DNA of 64,000 nucleotides. It comes from Trametopsis cervina (Eukaryota > Basidiomycota > Agaricomycetes > Polyporales > Irpicaceae). Location: the NCBI GenBank assembly GCA_022385755.1, contig MU278361.1, positions 655,776-719,775 of the forward strand, written 5' to 3'. This document shows positions 1 through 11,271 of this stretch, piece after piece (the stretch's first letter is position 1; each line of letters starts with the position of its first letter). The notes beneath the pieces were generated by a model. The model saw only the letters and a program-made list of their open reading frames with translations, was not told where the DNA came from and searched no databases. A program made the translations under genes and the position numbers.

Positions 1-1283
1 ACTCAGCTCCTTCGGTGATTCCATGGCCTTCACCAGCATGCATAACGTATCCGTTCTCGCCATAGTCCACTTTGAAGACGGAGCCCCGCATTGCTCGCTT
101 CGTCTGAAATATATAACGATCGCGCTGAAGCCCTTCGCACTGCGGATTCTGGATGCTGGGCCTAATGCGTTGTAAGTCTTCCGTTCCTGGATGAGTACAC
201 TTTGAAGAATACCTTGTCATGAAGAATGCAATCCGATCGAGCAAGTCCAAGTATGTGATTGGGTTATCAAGTGACACCTCCCTCAAGGCACTCAAAAGTG
301 CCTTTGTGAATACCCCTCTTCCTCGGGACTCCCAGGATTTCTCCTCGGCTCTACATGCACTGAGCAGGATATGCGACCCTTGTTTTAAGCTAATGGCGCT
401 GGGCCCGCGCCCACGGAGACATTCCGCCGCCGAGTTCAACTCACTATCCAGATCTTCAGGAATAGTGACGGCCCCTACGCCACGAGGAACCGCGTCGGCC
501 AGGTCAGGATGTATTGTGCCAAAGTCTCGAGTACCTGATCCAGAATGACAACAGTCAAGGATGACTGTCTGCATGATAGATGCGTAATCAGTCCACCTAG
601 CAAAATGGAACTGCAGGAAGACTCACAATATTATTGCCTTTCTTCACTGCAATAGAATCTAAAAGAAGTCCAATTGTCCGATCTGGGATACCATAGACGT
701 CGAGATGTGTGGCCTCCGACGTATGAGAGCCCCTCGTGTACATGTCCGATCTCCCGGAGGTACTATCGGGGTCAGAGTGGGGTGTGTTGAAGTCATATGG
801 AATGAGGCACTGCATCAGTGCTCCTTCGTTGTGCTATTTATCCGGGGCAATCCCCGAACCACCATGTCCAGCATAGTAAATGAGGATAGGTGAACCGTAT
901 TCGATAGTTTCACGACATGCTAGGTTTCGTAGCTCTTGTATAATCCTCTCGCGTGTAGCTTGACTGTTCAAGAGCAGGCATATCTGTTTCTCTGGTACTC
1001 CTAGGTGTTCGCGGAGGTACTGCTCAGTGTTGCGTGCATCAGCTACTGCACCAGTCAAGTCGGGCCCTCCAATAGCTGCAACGTTGGGAGTCCGGCTGCC
1101 GTCCGGGAGATCGGCCCGCCTAGCCGCCTCAGGACCATTGTTCAGATACTCATCTATGCCAATGACCAAAGCGTGCATGGAAGGCAAGGCGACGGATCTG
1201 GCAGTGGATGAGGAGATGTTCGTGTGAATGAACGACGTAGATAACAAACTCAAAGGTGCTTACTGTGTTTGAGCACGCGACAT
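1..1283 (-). pseudogene. Caspase-domain protein, copy 1 (3' end outside window; nonsense codon)
   Basis: This is a partial caspase-like (C14/metacaspase-type) gene. By comparison with the two downstream paralogues the exons are 1283-1264, 1197-627, 568-213 and 161 to the window edge. The start ATG sits in a 20-nt first exon, and the protein begins MSRAQTQSVALPSMHALVIG. The caspase signatures are present: the YYAGHGGSG loop with the catalytic His and DCCHSGSGT with the catalytic Cys. The conserved Trp codon ten residues after the His (TGG in copies 2 and 3) is TAG here, at 836-834, in frame and not removable by a plausible intron. Everything after it, including the start of the C-terminal domain, stays open to base 1, so the lesion looks recent. 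A truncated product lacking the Cys is the expected outcome unless the stop is read through or is a sequencing error. Confidence 0.75.
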
Positions 1284-1395
1284 TATGTAATAAGTCGTAG
1301 AGGCAACGTTGATCACCTGGGTTCACGTCAAAGGTGCGGTCTACGGAGGCTGTGTGGCTGACTTGGAGCTGGGGCAAAGCTATGGAACGTGTATG

Positions 1396-1403
1396 TATTT
1401 ATA
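1396..1403 (-). promoter_or_regulatory. TATA box of caspase copy 1
   Basis: TATAAATA on the minus strand, about 115 nt upstream of the copy 1 start codon. The flanking GAGCTCCC is shared by all three copies. Confidence 0.6.
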
Positions 1404-1475
1404 AGGGAGCTCTTGCCTCGTCAATGCTGGGAGCGCGAAACTATTTTCCGGCGTGAGTCGGACTCCTTTCAATTG

Positions 1476-1620
1476 CACGAACAAACCTTGTTCATTATCA
1501 ACCCTGTACAAGGATTGTTTGCTTCGCTACTATAGAGATAGCAGCTCTGCGCTCCGTTTCCTCACTATATGAAGTATCTTCCCAGACAACCGCACCCAAT
1601 CCTGCACCTAGAGCACTATT
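1476..1620. promoter_or_regulatory. Conserved upstream block of caspase copy 1
   Basis: This segment of about 145 bp is nearly identical to 8217-8360 and 13915-14060. It contains the perfect dyad GAACAAACCTTGTTC (1479-1493) and lies about 75 nt upstream of the TATA box. It is far better conserved than the sequence on either side, which suggests a regulatory element. A short transcribed RNA cannot be excluded. Confidence 0.5.
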
Positions 1621-4600
1621 CCTCCTGGCACCACGATGATCTTATCACGCCACTAATATTGCACAGATGGGTCCGACCGTCATCATGCATCGGGATAATC
1701 TGCGGGCTTGAACCCTTGAAAACCGCAAACGGGGCGCGCGTGGACGCCTTCTCATGGCTGGGTAACACTTTAGAGTTAGAACTAGCGCAACAAACGACAC
1801 AGCTCACCGTTCACTGTAAGAGAGTGTGTGAGAGTTTCTTGCCATCTTACTTGGCTATGACTTCGCTGCACCTATGTTTTTTCCCGTCGCTCGATACTCG
1901 TTCAAACGCGTGGGTCAGATGTCAGCAAATGGATGCAATTCTTGTCATCGTAGGTTTGTTAAATCGGAACGAGCGTGAGGCCGAGCAGAGTACCGATGGA
2001 TTCTTCAGAGCTCCTCCGAAGTTCATCGGCACACACGAGGTCTGGACCGGGAGACGCAAAGCAAGGGCAAACAGGGAATCGAGCTATGGGAGCTAGGTCA
2101 TTGTCTCCAGCATGCAAGCTTTCATTTGAGGGTCCGCCATCCATGTCGGGAAGCCCTGGATGCTCTGAGACTGGGAACCGTGCACAAGCGGGATGTGCCT
2201 TTTTTCCATGGTGTGCACCACATATCGCGGTGTGCGCTGAGATTGGGCGCGTCTCGTTGCGCATTCCTGAGCCTGCAGAGCGCACGCACAAGTCCGCGAG
2301 GGTGCCACTTCACATCGCCTCCGCAACAATGCATCGACAGGCCATCCCTTGAAGATTACCCACGGGAAGGACGCCCGCGTGTGTATTGGGCGGGTGCTGT
2401 GCGTCCACTGTAAGTACCGGCGTGCCATGTCGTGATGTGGCTCCTACATACAATAAGATACCCGTCTGTGGTCAGAGCTTCAGGTTAGACCCACTTATCT
2501 AACTTGGCCTCTCAGGGTACACGCTGTCAGTGGGCATATCGCTCATTTGATAGGGCAGCTGAGTCAAATGTCCAAGTATTTTGCAGGGCTTGTTGTCTCC
2601 GTAAGCCGACATCAATTCGCAATGGGCTCGGACTGACTTTGTGCCAAGGCACAAAAGCTAAAGCCCTTCTACTCAAGAAAACTAGTCAGTACGTGGGTAC
2701 AGTTTCCTCTTGACTCATACCTGCTTTTTGCTTTTTAGCCTCAAGTACAAGGTCAGGCGAAACCTAGTGAAAGCTTGGGCTCGAACATGTTGTGTGATCA
2801 GCACTGTCTCTCCGAGTTATTCCACAATCCGAACTTGTAAGCATAGCGGCGGGGTGAAGAATTTCAACATATGGGTTACATGGAAGAGTAGCATTCAGTC
2901 ACTTAGAGCGCGTGTAGAGCGCTTGAGAATAACTGTATAGTACCAAATACAAGTAAACGGAGTGCGCACCGGGCACCGGGCAGATCGCAAAGTTATCTCG
3001 CAAGAGACACATAGAACCACAACGTAAAACGTACAAGCAAACATCCCGAGGAGCTACTGTTTGTTGCGAAAGATACTTACACAGAGCGGTGCACACGCTG
3101 CAGGCAGCCCTCCATCACTTTGGCTCAACAGATACATTAAAGAGATTATCTCAGTCGGGGCCTCCTGCCCCCGCAATATGGAATATCGTGAGTACAGCAA
3201 CTCGAACGGAAGCTTCCAACCCGAATGGCGGTGCAAAGCCGCGGAGCTGGAAGATGAACGTTATTGCCAGATCTGACGTCATGCTCACGCCACGATGGCT
3301 TCGTCACTGGGAGTTGGGTTGGTGCGCTTTCGGTTCGCATCGGTGACCCCCTGTGCATCCTTCCTCCAGCCCAGCCCACCTATTTTCTCTGACGGAATGC
3401 GTTATGGATTCATTGTTTATTACCTGTGAAATCTGACATCGGCATCACAACACAGCAAACGCGATTAATATCCAGAATATAATTCCAGTGCACGATGTAC
3501 ACGTACATACTGCGGACCATGGCCAGCGCTCGAACTAGGGGATGCTGTTGCAGATCGCATGTAGAGGGCGCAACATTGGCGGAGGATAAATAGTTCGGGG
3601 ACAGCTACACAGGTTGACATCAGGAGAGCGAGTTCGGGCCCTATTTTGGCAGGAGTGAAAAATACTGAATGCACTCGTCATTGACTAGTGACCTACACGC
3701 TGACCAGAAGGCTTCAAGGGCAGTCATGATTTGAAGGAACCTAAATTGGGGCTCCCGAATTTAGGTAGATATCGCCTGCACTTGATACAACATTGCATCC
3801 TAACGTGATGTTATGTCAGACTACGCGGCCTTTGCACCCATGGGTGACGTGAAGAGCCACCAGCTAGTAGGAGCTAGTCCACGGTTTACCGGCTGGATCT
3901 CCAATTCTCCTGGACGTCTTTACCGTTGTAAGCGTGCATGTTACTGGACCGAAGTAAACCCCGAGAATGACAGTCAAACCGGCGAAATATAACTTAAACA
4001 TCCCACTATAGAGAAATGAAGGAAACTTGCTCATGTATCTCTATGTGTTTCTTGATTAAATACTGCAAAGCTTTTGGATTCATCTTTGTGAGATACATGG
4101 AAGTTATTACTGTAAATTGTGTATAGAGGACATTGTGCAGGAGCCGGAGAAAGTATATCCTTACCGGAAATGGCTTATCCTTATGTAATATTAGAAGGGA
4201 GAAGACGAGGGGTTAAGATTGAATAGACCCGTGCAAACACAGAAGACAGCCCTGGCACAGCAGCGACCTGCGTGCCATGGGCAGACAAAAGCGGCTTGCA
4301 GACCCAGCCCAAACTCGCCATTTACAGTGATGATCATCCACATGCCTCTACCCTGGCCGGAGCTGAACGCGAACAACGCCGCCACCGTTGCGTCTCCGTC
4401 TCAAAGATGATATGAAAGGAGAGCTGCCAGAACTGCGATGAGACAAAGCCCGACGCGTGTGTGATGGTGGTTCAAGATCTGAGATTTGATATAGCGCTTG
4501 AGCCCTCCAGTCCTGCACACACAGTATCAGTCCCTGCGGTTATCCTACATTCACTCTACGAATCACGACGCACACACACAGAACATCCACGTGAGTCTAT

Positions 4601-5456
4601 CGGCTGACGCGGCACTGTTTGTCTACATTACAGAGATGACTGTATCGCCCCTACATAACGCTGTCACCGAAAAACTCAGCCTTGTGGCTATATTTCATGT
4701 GAGTTTGGCGTCCTGAGAAGCCTGAAGTGTGCACACACACTCTCTCTCCAAAACCAGCAATTTGCGTTGCACGTCATCAATGTGCTAGTTTTACTCTGAC
4801 AATTTTCCAGGCTACCAGCTACGAGCTGACTACTTGGTCGCATCTGAAGGCTACCTGGTGAAATATCCATTCAAACAAGCACATGGGCAAAGCGTGTTCG
4901 TCGTCAGATTGAACCAGTTCAGCAAAGCATATAACGAAGTCGGTAAAAGGTCGAAGTCTACATCTGAAGACGCGTTCGTCCTTGGTTTTCACGAGGCTAT
5001 CTGCTCTGAGTAGCCATAAGATTCCAGGCGCGAGTTTTCCTACTCCTATCACGTACACATATCAAAACATGCTCACGGGAACCACAGCAGATACCATATT
5101 TCCGAACTACATGTCGAAGCGTGTATACCATGATCGCGATCTGTTCGAGGAGACCATCGCCTCGCAGAAACAGCAGGCGCAAAACGAAGGAGCCACGCGA
5201 GCAGGCAAGACTGGGGGAAGAGCAGGCTTCACCGATGTTATACACAGATAAATACATAGGTACATACGCAGTGCCAATTTAGCTATTCTATGTTTTCGTT
5301 CTGACCAACACGAATGATTCTAGCATACACACTACCTGGTCGATACGGAGATTATAGGCGTAAACAGGCGGCAGGGGCTAAGAACGTGAATGGACGCGAG
5401 TCGCTAGTTTAAGACTTCTTTCGACAATGAATGACTGCGCGGAGCCGTTCTGCTGT
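1621..5456. repeat. Decayed intergenic part of caspase tandem unit 1
   Basis: No gene could be supported here. Stretches between about 1990 and 3330 match parts of 9120-9800 and 15100-16640, so this is the 5' flank of the duplicated unit. The frames are short and broken, with no recognisable domain. Around 4900-5260 there is weak similarity to 10840-11070, the 3' flank shared by copies 2 and 3. A hairpin lies at 3739-3766 (arms ACCTAAATT and AATTTAGGT). Confidence 0.4.
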
Positions 5457-8036
5457 TCAAGTCATAACGACATCTATGGTTTCAGCGCCCGCAGTGGAAG
5501 GAGTGACATCCATGGATTCATCAGCCACACGGGCAGGAGTGACACTCATGGACCCAGCACCATGAGCGGCACGAGTCTGCAAAATAGGTATGGTGACGGC
5601 CTCCCAGGTCTCAGGGAGTTCTTTTACGACAATGGGCGGCGTGACGCCCCCTCGAGACTTGTTGTGGGCACGTTCGTCTGCGATGGCCTGCTCTACGGCT
5701 TGGTCATCCTTGATCGGCTCCACATTAGGCTCTCCCCTAGGCACCCCCTCGAAGGACGGTTTTTGTTCGATAAATGAGAGGTCCATGTGCTTCGTGGAAA
5801 CGAATACTCTGAGGAAGCTCAGCTCCTCGTCCAGACCGTCTCGGAGACGATAATAAAAGGGGGAGAAGCCCGCTCCTCCGTAGCCTATTGTGAGTATCCC
5901 TGGTTGAGCAGACTCGCTGTGAGGACGTAGCGGAGGTTGTGATATTTTTCCTGTTCCCGCAGCGGGGGGTAGATAATACGTCCCTATCGAGTGGGTGAGA
6001 TGACCGGATTGCAACGTAACACTAACACCCGCCACTCACTGATACTGAGATCACTGTCAAACAAAAAGGCAGCGACATACATGGGAAGTGTCGATGTGTT
6101 CGTGATTTTGAGACCATAGAAGCGATCACGGTTAGGATCCAACTGGAGCCTAACGGCACCATCAGAAGCAGAGATGAGGTTGTCCCCAACAGGCTTGAAA
6201 GTGGGATTCGTCTCGAGTCCTGACTCCATAGATTGTACAACTTCTGTGAAAGAGAGCTTGACTTGAGAGTTATTTGTCATGTCAAGCGTGGGGTGTTGTC
6301 TCCGGAGATGCCAGGAGAAGCGAGCCGCGTATTGCAATACTTCCGCCATAGCTCCGAGGTCTGTAATGGGGACTGGGTGTACAACCTTCATGGCCTCCCA
6401 ACACGATATACCTGACAATATGTGTAATTCAAAGACTGCGTTTCCTTGACCACACTTAATGTGTATGTGTGCGCCCTCAAGTTTGTCGGTCAGCGTAATG
6501 CGCATACTGGCGCTGCCAGGCAAGGGAGAACTTTTGCCTGAGATCTGCTTCCGAAGTTCGTCGAGTATTTGATCAGACTCGATGTATACGCGCAAAGCTT
6601 CTTCCTCCCCGACGGAGATCTGGTATGCGATTCCGGTGGATGGCAACTGAAGCGGATTATCATGAGAGACATCCAATTCCGTATGGAAGGCTTCGACACG
6701 TGAAGGGCTGGTCGTACGCAGTAGTGCCTCGGATAAGTTTTCTTCGTCGTAGAAACGCAGAGTGAATTGAGATCCTTTGGTGATACCATGGCCTTCACCA
6801 GCATGCATGATATATTTGGTCCCGTCCGATTGCACCTTGAACGCATATCCTCGCATGGCTCGCTTCTTCTGGAATAAATATCGATCGCGCTGGAGGCCCT
6901 CGCATTGTGGATTCTGAACGATGCGTCTAATGTGCTGTGAGTCTTCCGTTTATGGCTGGTAGGAATTCAGGGTGTACCTGTTCATGAAGTGTGGGATACG
7001 ATCGAGTAGATCCGCGTAGGTAATCGGGTTGTTGACTGGAACCTCTTTCAAAGCGGTCAAAAGAGCGTCTGTGAAGATCCCTTTTCCATGTAGTTCCCAG
7101 GACTTTTCGCTGGAGTCACAAGCACTGAGGAGGATATGCGACCCTTGACCCAGGCGAATGGCTCTAGGGAGAACTTTACGGGCGCGGCCCGGTTCCAGTT
7201 TACTATCTAGATCGTCGGGGAAGGGGACCTCCTTAAGCAACTCGCGAGGAACAGCATCAGGTTCGCCAATATTGAGGACTTTTGCGGGCAAGCCTCGAGT
7301 GCCCGATGCGGAATGACAGCAGTCAAGGATCACTGTCTGTAAGATGCATGGGTATTTAGTGCGACTACTGATATAAGAACAGTAGGCGGAAGACGTACGA
7401 TGTTGTCGCCATGCGACTCTGCAATATTATCCAGAAGAAAGCCAAGTGTCCGGTCTGGAATAGCGTGAGAAATGAGAGATGTGGTCTTTGCGCCGGTGTG
7501 GTTGGGATCTGTGCGCGACTCGGTGGAATTCTCGGAAGTGGAGTTGACCATGTTAAAATCGTGGGGAATGATGCATTCTATCGTTTCCCCCTGTTCGTAG
7601 TGCCAATTAGCAGGAGGATTACCTGATCCACCATGTCCTGCATAATAGATGAGGATGGGTGAATCACGCTCGATCTTCGAGGGCCGTGCTAGATTTTGTA
7701 ATTCCTTTATGATTTTCTCGCGCGTGGCTTGGTCGTCCACGAGCAGACAAATCTGTTCCTCTGGTAATTTTAGGTCCGTGCGGAGGTACGTCTCAATTCT
7801 GCGTGCATCAGCCACTGCACCGGTCAAGTTGGGCCCTCCAATAGAAGTGACGTTACGCATCCCATCGGCGTCGGAAAGACCGGCCCGCTTAACCCCCTCA
7901 GGAACACTGTGCAGGTACTTGTCTATGCCAATAATCAACGCCCGCATAGAAGAAAGGGGGGTGGATCTGGAGATGCTTGCGTGAATGAGCGTAAGGGCTA
8001 ACTCAAAGATGCTCACCCTGTTGGAGACTGTGCCAT
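5457..8036 (-). CDS. Caspase-domain protein with C-terminal domain, copy 2
   Basis: This is a probable cysteine endopeptidase of the metacaspase-like C14 group, 786 residues. The exons are 8036-8017, 7966-7399, 7336-6978, 6926-6040 and 5983-5457; the spliced length is a multiple of three. Residues 1 to about 310 form the caspase domain, with RALIIGID as first strand, the YYAGHGGSG His loop, DCCHSASGT with the catalytic Cys, and QGSHILLSACDS as a later core strand. After a NPQCEGLQRDRYLF linker comes a beta-rich region of about 400 residues containing MHAGEGHGITKGS, for which I know no function. The tail is Ser/Thr/Pro-rich and longer than in copy 3. The start in the small first exon was chosen because all three copies splice to the same N-terminal pattern. 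Family members occur in large numbers in mushroom genomes, and roles in cell death are presumed rather than shown. Confidence 0.85.
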
Positions 8037-8136
8037 GATATAGATCGTAGAGGCCACTTTGATCGCTTGAGCCAATGTCCAAGATGTGTTGGGCAGGGAC
8101 TCTATGAGCTGAGCTAAAGTCATGAAGCGTCGGCTG

Positions 8137-8144
8137 TATTAATA
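8137..8144 (-). promoter_or_regulatory. TATA-like box of caspase copy 2
   Basis: TATTAATA at the position of the TATAAATA boxes of copies 1 and 3, with the same GAGCTCCC before it. It is weaker than the consensus, so copy 2 may be expressed differently. Confidence 0.45.
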
Positions 8145-8216
8145 GGGGAGCTCATGTGTTGGCGATGCGGGGACTGCATGGCTGTTTCCCGGTGTGAGTT
8201 GGGCTCCTTTCGATTG

Positions 8217-8360
8217 CAAGAACAAACCTTGTTCATTATCAACCCTGTACAGAAATTGTTTGCTTCGCTACTGTAGAGATAGCAGCTCTGCGCTCCGCTT
8301 CTTCATCATGTGGGGTATCTTCCCAGACAACCGCAACAAGTCCTGCACTAAGAACACCGT
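8217..8360. promoter_or_regulatory. Conserved upstream block of caspase copy 2
   Basis: Second instance of the block described at 1476-1620. The dyad GAACAAACCTTGTTC is at 8220-8234. It shares the TTGCTTCGCTACT and GATAGCAGCTCTGCGCTCCG stretches with the other two copies. Confidence 0.5.
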
Positions 8361-11271
8361 CCCTCTTAACACCACGGTGAATCCATCACGCCACTAATAT
8401 TGCTCGGGTGGCCCTAACAGTCATCATGCGTCGAGTGACTGGGTGGACTTGAACCCTTGAAAGCGGCAACCGGGGCGCGTGGGGACGGTGTCTCGTAGCT
8501 GGGTGATCCTCCAGCCTCAGAAGTAGTACAACAAACGATCCACTAGGGTTTCCAACTCACCGCTCACTATACAAAACTGTGAGAAACTTGCATGTCATCT
8601 CACTTGGCTTTGGCTTTGCTGCACCCATCCAGCTTCCCGTCGTTCGATGCGTGTTCAAACGCGTAGATTAGCTGTCTGCGAATGGGTGGGTTCTTTTTTG
8701 CTGTAGCTCTGTGAATGGTAGCTCCACTTGCGAGCGTGTCCCTGGCGATGACGTGAGCACCTTAGATAGAGCCTCCCGTGCGTATCGGAGGCAACTTGGT
8801 TCCCTTCTGGCGCTGTCGAGGTGCTCTGATACACATCGTTATCCTGGAAAGCAAGGCAAAGAAAAGAAGCGTGACTATATTATCTGGCTTAAACGCGTGA
8901 TGCGACCTTATCTGTCGCGTATGAGGAAGACGGAGAACAAGAGCGATCCGGCCCCAGCTCTGCCATGCACCTCTCTCTAACCGCCGCTATAGCTTCTACA
9001 ACCGACAGATTGACGAGCAACACTTTTAATCAGCTTCGTTATATAGAAGAAACTGAATTAGCCCCACCTGCTCTCCCTAGCCATTGCAAGCGCAGGGGCT
9101 ACCATAACGAGCGGGACACCTAGCAGAGTGCCGATGACACGTCAGAAATCCTTCGAGGGCCATCGGGGCCGGCGAAGTCTGGATCTGAAGGTGCAAAGCA
9201 GCGATCAATAAGTGGGGTGTGAGTCATGCCCCGAGACCGGGGACTATGTACACATGGGATATGCTTCTCGATGTATTCCGTATAACGTATCGCGGCGTAT
9301 GCTGAAGTGTCTGCGTAACGCACCGCTGAACTGGCGGAAAGTTGCGATGTTCGTGTATAAAGCCGTGAGTGCGTTGCGCGCGCAGAAAACAAGGTTCCAC
9401 GATCCTGCATCTTCGCTAGTACAATGAGCCGAGTATCCATGCTCGCGCTGGAGGCCGCAAAGTCTTCAAACGCCCAGCAGAGTGCAGATGCACACACTGC
9501 CAGGGACCACTTCGCTCCGGTTGCTCGCGCGAAGTCATCTGTGCAGGCGGCCACCAAGAGAACTACCAAACGTTGCCGTATCCTGGTCTGACACACATCC
9601 GCTGCTAGTGGCCCTGCGAAAGGATATATGTCATATCGCGGTTCCTGTGTGCGCCGCACATTAAAACGGCCACACGCCTTTTCGTGATCAGAGCTTCAAA
9701 ATAGACCCACTTACCTAACTTGGTTGCCTTGGCACACGCTATCATTGAGCGTATTGGACAGGGTAGCCACCCCGTGACGTGAACTAGGCCGAATATCCAG
9801 GTGCTTTGCGCTGTTGTCGCAAGCCCTTCATTTCGAAATAGGCTTGAGCCCGGGCACAAGAGTTGAAGGCCGTCCACTCTGCCCAAAGAAGATTGGTCAG
9901 TACGTGGGCAAGTTCCTCCGCATCTACGCCTGCTTTTTGTCTTGTAGCTTAAGGGAAACGTCTGACGGAGTCCTTGTGTTCTGTGGCAGCTGTTACCAGA
10001 TACGCGTTTTTGGCAACAATCTAGTTGCGCACTCCAACTATTTCGAACGGACCTGCATGAGCTATGAATTTATTATAGATATGCAGAGGGAAACGTACCA
10101 GGGAGGATGTTGTAGCGTTGACCATAGGGCAGAATGAAGTGCAAGGCAGCCGTCGCGCAGTCAAACGGCGTGGCCCAAAAATGCGGTGAGGCACAGGTCT
10201 GACGCCAACTCACGATGCGACATACTGACTATTATCTGAGAGCAATGCTGCCGTCTTCTTTGCACCTGACGCCGCTGCCGCAGTGGAATGCTGTTTGCTC
10301 GAAACCCAGTCTACCAAGAACATGGGCATCCCGTCCATGGCCTTCATGTGTTTTAGCTGGTGTTCGCCGTGATCAAATTTGGAACTCCAACGCCCAGTCG
10401 TCCTCGGCGCACACCTTTCGAGCGAAGCCACCGCACTTGCTCAGTCCATGTACCCTGGCAGCCAACACTGCTACAGGACAGAATGATTCGCATAGAAGCT
10501 GCACAATTGGGCCCACGTCGCCTTTCGACACCTTCCTGTACTTTGGCTGTTTTGTGTTCGGCGGCGGGCCTGCGTTGTCCATTGTCACCAGCATCGCCGC
10601 GCCAGCAGGCGGACTCGTGTGAATGTTCTGGATATGTGCATCGAGACTCGGAGAGCAATTGGAGGATGATTGAAGTGACTGATATTGTTGTGTATGTAGG
10701 ACTGCACGCCTAAGCGTAGGTTGTCCGCCGTGGGCTTTTGCTCGAGCGCCATCTCTGATCTCAGATCTTAAGCCTCGTTGCCATCACTCGCTCAGTACGC
10801 ACCTACGTATTCACCTCCGTAACGTATATTCAACACTTGTATACAAGCCCATTGGGTGCTCGGCAGCCTCAACTTTGTCGTGTACATCTTCTCCGGTATC
10901 GCTGCGCTTGTGCTGTCGACTTAGTTGGGCAAGCAGGGATCACAACCTGTTCGAGGAGAATCTCGCCCCGCGGGAACGGGAAGCGCAAAGTGAAGGAGAA
11001 CGCACCATGCGGGCAGACAAGACAGGGAAAAGTAGACTTCCCCGACGTTACACCAAGAGGCATAGATAGGTGCAATATGCTGTGCTAATTTATTTATTTT
11101 ACATTTTGATACTGCTTAACGCGAACGGTTCTAGTATACACGCTACATGGTTGATACGAAGATTGGATGCATAGACAGGTAACAGTACATAGGTCAGGGA
11201 CGCTAACAAATCCGAGTCACTAGGTCGGAATTCCTTATGGCGATGGATGAATGCGCGGCTCCGTCTGCCGT
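8361..11271. repeat. Decayed intergenic part of caspase tandem unit 2
   Basis: This is the equivalent of 1621-5456. Segments near 8690-8990, 9120-9270 and 9680-9800 resemble the first and third units, for example a GGTAAGT-type donor beside ACCAAGTTAGGTAAGT on the minus strand near 9715. Open frames exist but disagree between units in length and frame, so I read them as remnants of an older gene that was duplicated with the caspase and then lost. Confidence 0.4.
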
